Shown: positions 41,557 through 56,400 of the stretch, piece by piece
How positions within the stretch are numbered: position 1 is the first letter of the stretch
Layout of the letters: every line of letters begins with the position of its first letter
Assembly (NCBI RefSeq): GCF_010389155.1
Contig: NC_057763.1
Coordinates: forward strand, 41,150,645 to 41,214,644
From: Erigeron canadensis
Lineage: Eukaryota; Streptophyta; Magnoliopsida; Asterales; Asteraceae
Reading direction: 5' to 3'
DNA length: 64,000 nucleotides
Position numbers and translations under genes: made by a program
The notes under the pieces: generated by a model
Seen by the model: only the letters and a program-made list of their open reading frames with translations
The model's database searches: none
Told to the model about the DNA's origin: nothing

Positions 41557-44546
41557 TTAGGTGATACGAGTCTCAAAAGGAATAAGCTTCCTATCAGGCC
41601 ATGATTCTATCCTCTCAAAACAATCAACAGGGACAACACCATCAAAACCTTCTGTTAAGATCACCTTATTTTCTGAAATATAGAGCTTCAACCCCCCTGC
41701 AAAAACCAAGATTCTTGTTAACCAAAATTGACAAGTTCGGCTACATGGGTAAAATGGTTCATCGGTAAAATTATCTTGTTTGATATATAACTGAAGAAGA
41801 AATAGTTTATCCACGAGACAACGGCTTAATCTAAAATGAAAAATTAAGATGCTCATGAGTCACAAAGTATAATATTTGGCAAAATATCAAAGACTACCTT
41901 CAAGAGCTTTTCTGACATCGAGAAATATCAATATGTTTACATCCCTCCGCATACCTGCAATAATGAAGTTCCGGATTTTATCAGCATAAGTTGTCAAATC
42001 GTCCAAAACATCTAGCAACACCGTATGCGCCTTGTGATCATACGAGGATTGAATATGTTTTATTAGTGATTAAATTTGAATGTGTTTTATTAGTGATTAA
42101 ATGTACAAGAAGGGAGAAAATCAGGAAAGTACCACTGATAACTTCACCATCAGTCGGTAACCCACAAGAGAAATGGACATGTAACCTTTGCATGCGTTTG
42201 AGACCACTCTCCAAGATCGATTTTAAATTCTTCTTGTAGGTCCCATGGACACAAACTGGCCATGAAATACAAAAACAAGATCAATACTAGAAACATATGT
42301 TAGGTATATTGTAAAATGTGTGCTTTAGAAAGTCATTACCAGGAAATTCTTCAGCTGAAAGGATAGGTTTAAGCAAACTTTCAGTCTCAATCAGCTGCCA
42401 GCCAAACAGAATGCTCTTATGAATAATATAGAGAAGAAGAGAGCTCACGATAGTATTAGTTGAGTTTAATAATATAGACACATTTGTAGCTTTGAGGTAT
42501 AAAAAAGATAACGGTTGTATAATTCAGAAAATCATCTTAGGATTAAATGGATAAACAGCAATAAGATTACTTGTACAATGTTAACAGGCTAAACCTAATT
42601 TTGATTATTTGTCTTAAGCCAATAATAAATATTTTCAACAGGAACATTACAAGGATTACCATTACTGTATGACCTTGGTTTGCACGAATCAAAAGCTCCC
42701 CATTCTCTTCAAGCAAGCCAAACCGCTGCTTATTATCCCTTCTGACTGCCTAAAATATTAAGACCAAAATTATGGGAAAACAATTAAACAACAATATATG
42801 AAGAGTCGGAACATTTTGTGAGTCACCAACTACTATCAAGGTCCCCAACTAATAAACCCTAGCTTACTCATAAAATAACAATTAACTACAGAGAGACAAG
42901 TTTATTGTGATATGATTTAACTAGCTAACTCATAGGCCTTATAAATATGGTGATATTACACACTGAGAAAGATTAGCATTGAGGGGGAACAAACCTCCTT
43001 AATATCGTCAAAGGTATGAGAACTTATTGGGACATTGGCAAATGTTTTCAGATTAAGCCTCAATAGATCTTCAACCTTGACATATCCATCACTCCTCATA
43101 TTTAAGTTCAGTTGAGAAGCCATATGCCTCAAAATACGAGTCCTGGAAATTTAACCATCAATGACTTGTTGTTTTTTTATCGTATGATCCTGGATACACC
43201 TAAAATCGGAAGGGACAATTGCATATAAACGTATAAAACTTGTCCCTTTTTCGTATTGTATGTATCCAACTCTGAAAACCTCTATCATTTTACCAAATAA
43301 ACTAAATTTTTGTTAGTGAACGTATGTCACCTCTTATAATGTGTAAAATGTTGATATGGCAGACAGCATGGCAACTTATAATGACTGCCCACAGTAGCTA
43401 AAAAATATGTCACCAAATGAATAGGTAACTGATACAAACAATAGCAATAAATTGAAGGTTTGGTACATACAATAGAGGCTTTGAGAGTTGGATACATACA
43501 ACAGCACAGTTTAATGCATTACCAAATTTCCATACACTAGTCCCAGACCAAAACTAGAATCCCTTAACTTTTCCTATATAAATGTTTATTTTTAAAATAA
43601 AAAAAAACATTGCTGCATCTGTTATTACCAAAGTGAAGTATCTTGCTGGATGCGGAAGTCTAAGAGATACAAAAATGAAAATGAAACAAAACATAACATA
43701 CTTACAAGAGCCTTCCAAGAGCATCTATCCTATCTTGTCCGCCGCCGCCGCCGCCACCTCGCCCTCTTGACCTTCCATGACTTTCTTGTTTTGTTGAACT
43801 TCTTCCTCCACCACTGAGCCTACAAAATCACATCGTAAAAAATTTGAGTTAACCTACCAGAAGACTTTCAACAAGAGCTACCCAAAAGTAGGTTGTGTAA
43901 CCAATTCCACCATTCTATATGTCCATGTATGTGTACAGTGTACATTTGGCTTAGCTTATTATTTAGCATACTGGCTTGTCTGAAATTCATAAGGCCGATA
44001 ACCTCATTTACTGGCGTACGAGTATATGAACTTGAACTTAATTCTAATACAACCTAATAAGTTGGAAAAATTGAGCTATATCGTATAATATTTTTCATCT
44101 TTGCAAATTCAAGTTGAATGATTCAACCGGGTTATATCAAGCTTCAACTAAATTAGATTTGGTTCCATAATGTGAATATTTGTCAGGGATTCGCTAAATA
44201 GCCCAATAACCTTCACAATGAAAATAGAAAACAATAATAATAATTAGAAATAAGAAAATCTTTTATCTACAAATAGATTAAAAGCAAAAGTTATCAAATT
44301 TATACCAAGTGAACAATGGATTATATAATTTATACTCCTTGTGTTACATTATTTTGAGCATGTAATTCATTGAAGCATTTCACCAAACACTTGGCATTCA
44401 GTATCTGAAATAATAATGATAATAATTTGTAGTAACTAAAAAGGGGGGGGTTGAACTTTTTTATACCTTCCAGAAGAAGAAGAGGATGATGAAAAAGATG
44501 AGCTTTTGTGACTATTTTTTCTATCACTGTTATTAGTTAAATCCAT
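41557..44546 (-). CDS. TPT1: tRNA 2'-phosphotransferase 1 (Tpt1/KptA family)
   Basis: Tpt1 removes the 2'-phosphate left at the splice junction by plant/fungal tRNA ligase and transfers it to NAD+, giving ADP-ribose 1'',2''-cyclic phosphate. Eight exons on the - strand: 44546-44467, 43819-43706, 43142-42995, 42749-42660, 42394-42340, 42255-42133, 41954-41898, 41696-41557. They total 807 nt (268 aa). A Ser-rich tail and a GRSRGRGGGGGGG segment precede the catalytic part. Conserved residues seen are Arg70-His71 in RILRHMAS, GELLIRANQGHT, VCVHGTYKKNL, and the phosphate/NAD-side HVHFSCGLPTDG with GMRRDVNILIFLD. The start MDLTNNS aligns with the plant homologue start MDASNN-type. An in-frame ATG 132 bases upstream (44678) would add 44 residues, MLATLAGATFTALRYFRP onward, which resembles an organelle presequence; the 312-aa form is the alternative. 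Confidence 0.94.
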
Positions 44547-45576
44547 GACCGCAATTGAAGTATGGAATATTTTGAGTGAATAATATGAAGTGTAATATGA
44601 TAAAACTGGAGCTGGAGAAGAAGATGGACGGAAGTAGCGCAGGGCGGTAAATGTAGCACCCGCGAGGGTTGCGAGCATCGGTGGTCGGCAGTTGTGTTTT
44701 TACTGGCCGGATTCCTCTTCTTAAAACAACTTCAAACCTTATTTTGCTTTGTTTGTCGTCATCGTTTACTTATAAATCTTTGGACTTATACTTTGTAGTC
44801 CCTCAAGTAATAGAGGACCTTGTAACCTTTTTTAAATGATTTGTTTATTTAGTTTTGTTACATTGAAGTCAGGACTTGAAAATTACAACTATATTCTAAA
44901 GAGGTGATATTTCATATTTGTGCCACCACTTCTGTAAGATGTATCATCCCCATTCATTACTACTTGGTATCAAATTACGAATTGCGAAACACTCATTAAA
45001 AGTAACCATATACAGCAAACTCGGATGATACCCTCATTGGTAAATATAACTACCAGCTTGTTTATCGGTTATTTGGAGCAATAATAAACATTCAACAATC
45101 TTAAGATAAATATAAAAATTCAAAATTTAAAAAAAAAACCAAAATTAGTTTTTGAAGTCTTTAAACACGATATAGAGTCAAATTACTAATCAATTGAATT
45201 GGATCAACTATTGAGACCATATAGCTCGTTATTATGTAGGTTACATTAAAAACCTATTTAAGAAAAAAAAAATTAAAAATCTAATAACAAACATAACAAA
45301 CCCAGTTAAAATGAGTTTTGTAAGAAATAGAGACTGAACAAAAATTTTATGAGTTGTTAAATCATAATGGGCTTGAACAGAATGATAAATTTTGATCCAA
45401 AAACAGAACTTGTAAACAATAAACTGCTACAAGTCAATCGAGCACTTGGTCAACATAGAAAAAATGGCATACATGTCATATAGATTTAAAAAAAAACTCA
45501 TGCTACATAATGAAAAGGATTCTCATTTGAAATATAAAAAAGCTCTTCTTCCAGCTTGTGCAAGGAGACATATACT
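44547..45576. other. TPT1 promoter region and spacer to RPS13 3' end
   Basis: It contains the possible upstream start of TPT1 at 44678, then AT-rich spacer. I see no gene. Confidence 0.4.
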
Positions 45577-47941
<2,365 letters not shown>

Positions 47942-47976
47942 GGTGACAGAAAGAGGAGAAGACTTGGCCGCTGTGA

Positions 47977-48094
47977 AAACCCTAAACTCAAATGTTGTTG
48001 ATAGCTGGGCTATATTGCGTTTTATATATGTTTTCTGTATTTTGGGCTTTTGTAATATTTGGCACCGGCCCAAATATTAGGGTCGAATTGGGCC
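47977..48094 (-). promoter_or_regulatory. Telo box and four site II motifs of the RPS13 promoter
   Basis: A telo box AAACCCTAA lies at 47977-47985. TGGGCY/RGCCCA site II motifs lie at 48006-48011, 48043-48048, 48067-48072 and 48089-48094, all within about 155 bases upstream of the start codon. This combination is the known signature of plant ribosomal protein promoters, where TCP factors bind site II for growth-linked expression. Function at this locus is inferred. Confidence 0.85.
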
Positions 48095-48176
48095 TTAAAG
48101 GACATTTACATATTCTATACTCCATGAGTCCATGTCTCTATATTTGTCAAACACTCGAACTCGAACTTATATGAAC

Positions 48177-48427
48177 TTTTTTTTTACTTAAAGGGTAGAT
48201 CATTTGTTCCTAATAGGGGATTCAGTTTAAACTGTCTTAACTGGGTCCGCGTTAGAAAGTTCTCTCATCCTAAATACTTAGTAGGAGGAGATCCCCCCAA
48301 CTAAACCACCCGAAGGCACGACATTTAATTGGGATTAAACCATGCCCCCTCTGTAGAACTCAAACATGTTTCACTAGAGACCTCCAGCATGTAAAGCTAG
48401 TGTTCAACCATTGAGCCATAATGGTAA
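48177..48427 (-). mobile_element. tRNA-like SINE, copy 1
   Basis: Read on the - strand it begins near TGGCTCAATGGTTGA, which resembles a tRNA box A (TRGYNNANNGG). It continues through GCTTTACATGCTGGAGGTCT and CAATTAAATGTCGTGCCTTC, and ends AATGATCTACCCTTTAAGT plus an A run (the + strand T run at 48177-48185). It aligns along its length with copy 2 at 50806-51116. The target duplication is not clear. Confidence 0.7.
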
Positions 48428-48673
48428 GTATAAACCTATCCGACTTAACTAAACGGGTTACAGGTATCCGCGCAATGCAGCTGTGCGATGACGGGTGGCG
48501 GTCGCGGTGTGCTTATTAATATTAACCGATTGGTATAAAATGAGAATAATGTACGTAGATATTATAAAGGTTGAAGAATGTATATATAATATGTAATTAT
48601 TTATTTTAGTTAGGTACATATGTAATTTAAGTGCTAAAATGGGGGATACGTGAAACTCTCCCTTATATATTTA

Positions 48674-48940
48674 GGTCGCGTTTGGTTCATAGAATTTGAT
48701 AAAATTTGATAGAAATAGAATTGAATAGAATTATTGGTGTGTCTGGTAGTTCGAAGAATCGAATAGCATTCTTGGTGTGTTTGATAGTTCAAAGGTAAAG
48801 AAATATCATTGCGTTGGACAGGCGTTAGAGGCTCAACCCTCATCGGGTAGTAAACACTCTAACCTTGGGATCAGGGGAATTAGAATTAGAATTGAACTTT
48901 ATTATTTGGAATTAAATTCCATTCCATAGCCTATTGGGTT
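48674..48940 (+). mobile_element. Truncated Tourist-like MITE, relative of 7134-7425
   Basis: TTA (48671-48673) is followed by GGTCGCGTTTGGTTCATAGA, nearly the left TIR of the element at 7134. AATTTGATAGAAATAGAATT and, later, AATTCCATTCCATAG follow the same order. The right TIR is missing, and a foreign ~60-bp segment (around 48815-48870) interrupts it. Confidence 0.65.
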
Positions 48941-50805
48941 TAATTGACCATTGTTTTTGCCACAATTTATTTGTATATATAAATAAATTTTATCAAACAA
49001 AGTTAAATAAGACATGTTATATTTGCACCTCTTATTTATTTACAATACCAATGTTCATGCCCATCCAATAGACGGGTAGTCTCAAAATATATTAATCAAA
49101 GCTGTAAAATTGAAATTCAAGTATATTAAATAGATACATAATAAAATTAAAATACCTAAAAATTAAACATAAACCCATTCAAATAAGGTAAAAAGTTGAA
49201 GAGTAATTCTACACACAACAAACATCCATAGAAAACAATTGTTTGATAAAAAAAAAAAAAAAGATGCACAATTTAGACGATTTATTTATAATGTACCTAT
49301 TGTGGAAACAGATTGCTTTTATATTAAACTATATATCAATCAATAAACATAAACATATATTAATAATTAAAAATTAAAGAAGTTGTATTACGTACGAAGA
49401 TCAAGTACTAATTCTTGATGCGTAAGTTTCAGCTTCATCTAAAACAGCTGTAATTCATCTCCAAATACATTAATAAAATCAGAATTTTAATCAGCTTAAT
49501 CCCATTTAAAGAAAGAGGAAAGCCGAAAGGTTTCAAAAAACAAATTTGCAACTTGGTGTATTTTTGTTGTTTCTGCCAAAAAGGAATAAGAAACAAAAGC
49601 TATTGTCTTATAACAAAAGCAATTAAAACAACATCACAAACATTCATATAAAAATTAAACTGCTAAGATGTATATGCATATACTAAGTGTGGCAATAACA
49701 TACGTTACAATTTACAAAGATTGTCTTGACAGTTCAAGGGACGCGATAACATCCTCTTCGGTAGACATCAACACTTTTTCGGCACACCTTTTGCGTGTGG
49801 AACATTGCGTCGTTAACTTTCTCTATATAATTTCGATTCTAAGAAGCAAAAAGGTTTAGTAAGAAAACTATAAAGGGAAGATATCATAATGGAAGCAAAT
49901 GTTGTAATATAAAACAAAAATTTGTATCTTCTAATCTACATACAAAACCTTAAAATCCTTTTATTCAGAATCCGTATATTAAAAATATTGGAACAATATG
50001 CACACAAAAAAATTATCAAGTTAGATTATCGATGGAATGAAAATAATTCAAGAGAAGTAAGGATACATGAATAAGTTATTAGAATATCAAACTTTCGCCT
50101 AATGAATTTTTGAGATGAAGTAAGCATTATTCTTGAGTGATAGAAAAAATAAGATTGTTTAGGGTTGGAAGCGTGTTTAGGGATAAATTTTCTAAACTGA
50201 CATTGAAAGAAATATAAAAAATAAAATCAAGAAATTAGTAGAAAGCGGCCTACGAAATTTTAATTATTGAGAAAATATATAAAAATATTGGATTAATTAG
50301 GAGAGAGTATTAGGTTCAAAGAGAGGATTAAGGGTGCCAAGTGTACCCCCAACCCCTTCTTTTAACTATATTATAGATAGATACTGCAGTACGCCACTAC
50401 CTTCCACGGTAAGAACAAAGCCCCAAAAAGTCAGGCACAAAAGGAAATGAAGCTTTACCAAAAATAAAAAATAATACTCGTAACCAGCAAGATGATGGAA
50501 ATAAAGTAATAAAAGACATGTCACCTTGAAAAAAGGTGGGTGGTGGTTTAGGCCTTTGATCCTTCTTCTTCAATTTAATCTAATAACTAAGTTTATTATT
50601 ATATATCACGCAACATAAAATAAGGTGTAATTCTTGTAGTATCTAATGAATTTTGAATAAGTTCAAACTCTATTAATTAAATTCTTGTAGTATTGTTGAT
50701 GCCATACATGTTATAAGATTTATATTCGTAGAGCATACTCGTAATATTGGTTAGATTCGATTGTGATATTTTATATTTGGTTTGAAAATTAAGTGTTACT
50801 GTTAA
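48941..50805. other. AT-rich intergenic spacer
   Basis: No gene is supported. Short open frames such as 49668-49859 have no recognisable content. Confidence 0.4.
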
Positions 50806-51077
50806 ATATCAGCTTTACATGTTATAGGTCTCGAGTTCGAGATATGGGAAGGACATTTAAAGGAATTTCACAATAAAGTCTTACAGTGAAACAAGTTTGA
50901 GTCCTGCAGATGTGACAAAGTTTTATCTCAATTAAATGTCGTGCATTCGAGCGGTTTAGTTGAGAGTCTCTTCTCCTACTAGAAATTGAGGGTGAAGGGG
51001 CTCTCTAGCACATACCCGATTAAGACAACGTAACCTAGATCTCCTGTTGCGGACAAATGATCCACACCTTAAAAAAA

Positions 51078-51116
<39 letters not shown>
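50806..51116 (+). mobile_element. tRNA-like SINE, copy 2, with 10-bp target duplication
   Basis: It is flanked by the perfect 10-bp repeat TTACTGTTAA (50796-50805 and 51117-51126). Inside, GGTCTCGAGTTCGAG is box B-like. CAATTAAATGTCGTGCATTC, GCGGTTTAGTTGAGAG and GACAAATGATCCACACCTTA match copy 1. The 3' tail is AAAAAAAG and then a long (TA)n. Compared with copy 1 it lacks the box A-like start, so it looks 5' truncated. Confidence 0.8.
51079..51116 (+). repeat. (TA)n microsatellite forming the SINE tail
   Basis: About 19 TA units follow directly on the A run of the SINE, so the microsatellite probably grew from its tail. Confidence 0.9.
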
Positions 51117-51119
<3 letters not shown>

Positions 51120-51126
51120 CTGTTAA

Positions 51127-51510
51127 GGTGTAATTATTTTAAAGAGTCTTAGGTAAAACTTAGAAATTAGTGATACCTTATTAAAAAGTTTTGAATTAAT
51201 ATTGATTCGAAATATAGATTGCATACAAATATAATATTAAATAGTTACAAGCATCAAAATATATAGTTATCTGTAATCTCTTGCCATCGTCTAATAAAAG
51301 ATTTTCTTCTTTAGGATTAAAAATTTAAAATGTAACAGAATATATTTGATATTTGATTTGATACTGATACACATATGTCAAATGTGAACAAGTATAAAAA
51401 CAAGTATAAAAAGAATAATTGCCAGTAGCAGCGACACCTGAATCATTATACTACTGGTACTATACTAGTTTATACTTCATACATAGTACATGATATACAT
51501 AGGTTGTGTA
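51127..51510. other. AT-rich spacer
   Basis: I see nothing distinct between the SINE and the Helitron. Confidence 0.4.
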
Positions 51511-51788
51511 TCTATACAATATTATAAAAAGAATTGTCTTTTTTATTTTTGATAATGTTGAAAATATGTAATATTTTCACTTGGCCCCCTAAAAATACTT
51601 TCACATACAATACCTCCTTAACATTAATAATTAAATTACATTATCAAACCTTTATGTTTTAAAATACGTCCATTAACCCTTTACATCAATTATATACACA
51701 ACTCAACGTTGCTCCATCACCAACCGTCGCCCAACCATCACACCGTCGCGGCCACGACTACCGCCGCATCGCGCGGGTACCGTGCTAG
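51511..51788 (+). mobile_element. Short non-autonomous Helitron, 278 bp
   Basis: It begins TCTATACAATATTATAAAAA after an A. It ends CCGCCGCATCGCGCGGGTAC, CGTG and CTAG, followed by T. This is the best-formed member of the group with 18981-19252. The GC-rich 3' part can pair (CCGC with GCGG) about 10 nt before CTAG. The open frame across its 3' end (51709-51921) is not a gene. Confidence 0.75.
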
Positions 51789-51789
51789 T

Positions 51790-53409
51790 CTTCTTTTAAG
51801 GTTTCGATCCAATGAAGATGAATCGTATATCGTACATGAGATGTTTGGTCAACCTCATAGCGTCTTCTTGATACAATGGAAGCTGGAAAGACCCAAACGA
51901 CAACCTTACCCACACAGATGACATACAGGACTTGGATTGACAGTCATAATAAAAACAAGAAATACTTTATACAATAACCGCATTCACCCTCTCTTGGAAA
52001 AGTAGCTAGAGACTCATATCAACGACCCAATTCTGTTTCGTGCCAACGTTATGGGTATACCTCTCTATGTATTGATCTCTACCTACAACTTTAACTGAGG
52101 GTGAATACAACCATTGTATAGAGCATTTCTTTATTTTTTTGGTTATGACTGCCACTCCATGTCTGACTATCTACATAGGCAAGGTTGTCGCGTGAAGTTA
52201 GGTACCTCTATGGATATTGGTGAACGATCTATAGATATGTCTCTGGCCTTCTGTCAACCTTCAAGTAAAACAGTAATATGTAAGGTTCCACATTGATAGA
52301 AATGCGCAAAACAACACAAATCCTTTTCTCAAATTGTAAACAAAGATTACCTTGTTGCAGAAATGTACGGTAAGAAAACATGTGCAAAACTTTGCTAAGC
52401 GCAAAAAGTAAAAACACACACACAAACAAAAATGAAAGACAAACATTTACAAAGAGGGTTGCCCTTTGGGTTTGGTCCTTGTGGTCGATCTACTGGTCTA
52501 TTTGTAGTGTTTTGAAGCAACTTTTTTTATATATATAAATAATAAAATAATTCTTTGGTGCCAAGGAAAAAAATAATAATAATAATTCTTTGGTTCTAAA
52601 GTTGTTGCTTACTAGCGGTCCAAAGGAAGATTGGGATATTTTGAGGTTGTTTGGTTCAAGAGTTTTAAGAGATTTTGATGTAAAGAAACTTTAAAGATTT
52701 TATATAAACCTAACATGAAAGAAAATCTGAATTCTTTTCATTACATTCCTTTAAGATGTTGGACTAAATCATATACCTAGGAAATCTTTTAGAAATTTCA
52801 AAGAACTTTTCAAGGATTTTAAGTTTCATGAACTTCTATATGAAAATTGAATATGATAAAGTATTCGTATATACCCTTCAAATTTTCCGAAGACTTTTCT
52901 CAAAAAGTAAATTGTCTTGGAAATTTCTTTAAACATTCCAATAACCTTTTACGGAAAATTAATTATTATCTTTTGTTTATTGTCTGTTTTCAAGACGCAT
53001 TAGAGAATTTGGATGCATTTAGAATTAGAATTTTCACGACTATTAGAACACTATCGCTGGAAATATGAACAAAAAACAAATAATCCACAAGGCTTTGATA
53101 GTTTAATCCAACGAGAAAAAAAAACTCGCTAATGACTTGCAGAAAGACAAGGAGACAATATGATTATATGAATCCCCAACCCCATGGCACCTTTCACTTG
53201 TACTAACTACATATATACAATATATCTTACTCGTAAGTCGTAATAGTACAGATAATTTACGGGATTCACGTACAATGGTACATATTAGGATACAGGATCC
53301 ATCAATGACACAACGATCATCACTTGTATTAACTTCTTACAATAGAAACTTACACCAGTACGCCTCAATACTTGTTGTACATGAAAATCTGCAACCGTTT
53401 TTTATTTGA
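51790..53409. other. Intergenic, 3' of the MLF-like gene
   Basis: No gene is supported. GGTTGTTTGGTTCAAGAG at about 52648 resembles one MITE terminus without a partner. The last part is the presumed 3' UTR of the - strand gene. Confidence 0.4.
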
Positions 53410-56400
53410 CTACATGATATCAACTGGTGTTACCTTTTTGACCCTGCTAGTCGATGAATCAGAAGTGGGTTCACCAGCTGGCACCATTGCTCCATCAGCT
53501 CCCCAAGGATCAGTCCAAGGCAGAGTCCACCTGTCCCAAGCTCCCTGATCGTTCCATCCCAAGAGACCAAAATCATTGAGCCCTATAAACACAACACAGA
53601 GTTAGCTTATAGAAGCCCTCTTGAGTAAATGAATTGCACAAACATGAAATCCATACTCTTACAAAACACGGGTCCATGTGACTTGCAAACACACTCTACT
53701 CTTCAAGTTTAGGTAACCATTGAATTCACTTGTAAACTTAGAATTACTGTGGTTATCTTGATAGTCTATTTTATAACTTAAACGTACTCAACAGAAATTA
53801 AACGATATAATAGAAACTCTGATGTAAGATATAAGATCGTTTGACCCAAAAGTCGAACCATATGACTTGGCAGCATATTAATATTTTTGGGGATATCAGT
53901 TGATATGTTTCTAACTATTCAATAGGATGAAGAACTATATATACAGTTTGTAATGAGCACAAGTTATTTGTCACACACATGAAGTGACAACATTTAGTAA
54001 AAGAACATAATGATGAGTATGATGTGTATCATACCAGAAAATAGAGGAAGAACAAGATAAATCACGATAATAACTTATTTAGATAATCTGGTACAATGCC
54101 TCAGTAGCCCTAATCTGGTATAATGCTCCAGCAGCCCTAATTTCCTAAGAACAATAATAATCTCCCCTCCTCAAACTGATGGAACAGCAGCCTTATTTAA
54201 ACATAAACATCACGTAACCTAACTTGGACCAAAGTAATTACCAAATATAATTAAATAGTATTGTAACTCGACACTTAACCACCCTAGACTTTCTTTCTGC
54301 TCTAGGTACGTATCAGAATATCATGTAATAACTCCACTAGACTTTAATCATACAGGTTGATTTATGAGATAAGATGGATAATCTCCAGATAAAAAATGAT
54401 GAAGATTACTCTATGTAATAACTAGACAAGACTTTATACCAAGCCATACCTGCATTCTCAAGTGAACTGAACCCATCATTCCAACCTGGTAGATGCTTAT
54501 CTGCATTGACTTTCCAATTCTCCTCAAACCCGTTTAGTTCATCTGAGTAATTTACCCAATAAATGGTCTTTGATCAGTCCAGAAAAAAGAAAATTTCAAA
54601 ATTTTCAAAAAGGAAATATACCTTCATTAAGATTATGGAGAATTTGCAAGGAATCCTCTTTGCCATCCGGGGTGCGATTTTTAGTCAGTGTATGGCCCTT
54701 CACAAGCATAAAAAGAAGTTACATGAATATATTTCTGGTTACAGTGAAGTTTTAATGGCACACTAATTTATAGAAAGTACTGTCAATGAAAAACCGTTGA
54801 ACAAGTGATATGGTAGTTTCTTATAAAAATCACCAATAGAATAACGCCTAACCCCAAAAGAAATATGTGGATTTAGGAATGTAAAAAAGAAATGGCCTGA
54901 ACAAAGTTTACATCTTTCTTATACTTTTGAAACATCTAGCAACATCTTTGACTGGCATGGATATGCAATCACATGAACTGAAGAAAGAATGGCATACCTT
55001 ATCATGTATTCCCCTAGAGATTGTATGCAAAGCTTGACCCACAGTCTTGTCTTCTTCTTTGATTTCTAGAAGAACCACCTGCACGCCAATAATTATTTCA
55101 TTCCATGTATGAATGAAGGCCACACTAAGTCTATTCCAAGTAAAGAAGTGACAAAAACATCAGCTGCATGATCTTACCCCATCGCCACCAGTCCTTCGGC
55201 CAATAGACGAACTATAGTACACTCCGTTTACACCACCATATGCCACTCTTCTATAGTTGAAACTTCCAGACTCTATACGCAAGAAAGAAGATCAAAATGT
55301 GATTCAATAAAAAAGAGTGTGTCAAAACTTTAGACCTATGTTTGTTGAAGTTATAGCCTAAACTGAAACTTACTAAACCTGAGGGACCATTCTTGTATGT
55401 TTCTTTCTTTCTTGCAGGTTTGGGCTCAATTTGAAAGAAGAGAAAAGAAGGAGGTCAAGAATGTAACTTATATTATTTCTGCTCTATATATCTTCATTAT
55501 ACCCAACAAGGGTTTCTTGAGAGACATAGATAGAAAATCACCCGTTTGGGGTTTTGTACGATCTCTCCTTTTTTGTTTATATTCGTTTATTGTAATAGAA
55601 CTATTATCAAGATAGATAATAGATTTACAACCGAGTATCGGGGGTAAATTATTTTAGGGTTTGTGTTGATTAGACTGATTGAAATCAGTTCTTGGTTGTT
55701 TGATTGGATTAAGATTCAATATATATGGTTGTGTTTAGATTCTTTAACATGGTATCAGAGACAGGTTACGGAAAATACTAATTTCACCTAAATCTTTTCA
55801 ATAATAATTTTAGGGTTTGTTGATCGATTTGGGATTTTTTGATTAGATCTGGTTTTTCTTGAACGGCGTATGATTATTTAATCACCGTTTGAGTTTACAG
55901 ATCTAGGTGTGTACGGAAACCCTAATTTCTTGTTTTAGGGTTAGGGTTTTCTGGTAGTTCAGATCTTCTGGGTTTATTCTATTGACTAAGTGAATCAATA
56001 GATAAACTCTCTCTCCTGGTGTTCTGCTGTTTTGATCCTGCTTTGTTTATTGACTAAGTGAATCAATAAACTAGTAGGGTTCCATCATCTGAGCCTTCTA
56101 AATAGCACTGTTTGCATCCTCTTCCTCCCTTCTCTCTCTATGCTTATTTTGTTTCTTTTTTTCAAAAGTTTTTTTATCATCTTTTTCTCACAAAACCAGC
56201 AGTGTTAAACTTGACCTACCTCTGTGAGAGGCAAGGAATCCTGTCCCTGGCACTGTTTGGGAGAAAAAAGATTATTTTCCTTTTAAAAATATATATATAT
56301 ATATATTCCTTTTTTTCTCTCCTTTATTCTTTTATATATTCTTGCCTCTCTGTGTGTTCTTGTTGTTGTGTTAGTTTTTTGTGTTGTTCTTCACCTTGTG

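Noticed and set aside
48420..48530. GC-rich patch with GCGCAATGCAGC resembling a Helitron tail in reverse
   Set aside because: It lacks a CTRR terminus and any matching 5' end; it may be a fragment only.
52640..52830. GGTTGTTTGGTTCAAGAG as a fifth Tourist-like MITE
   Set aside because: No matching inverted end or TTA duplication was found within 500 bases.
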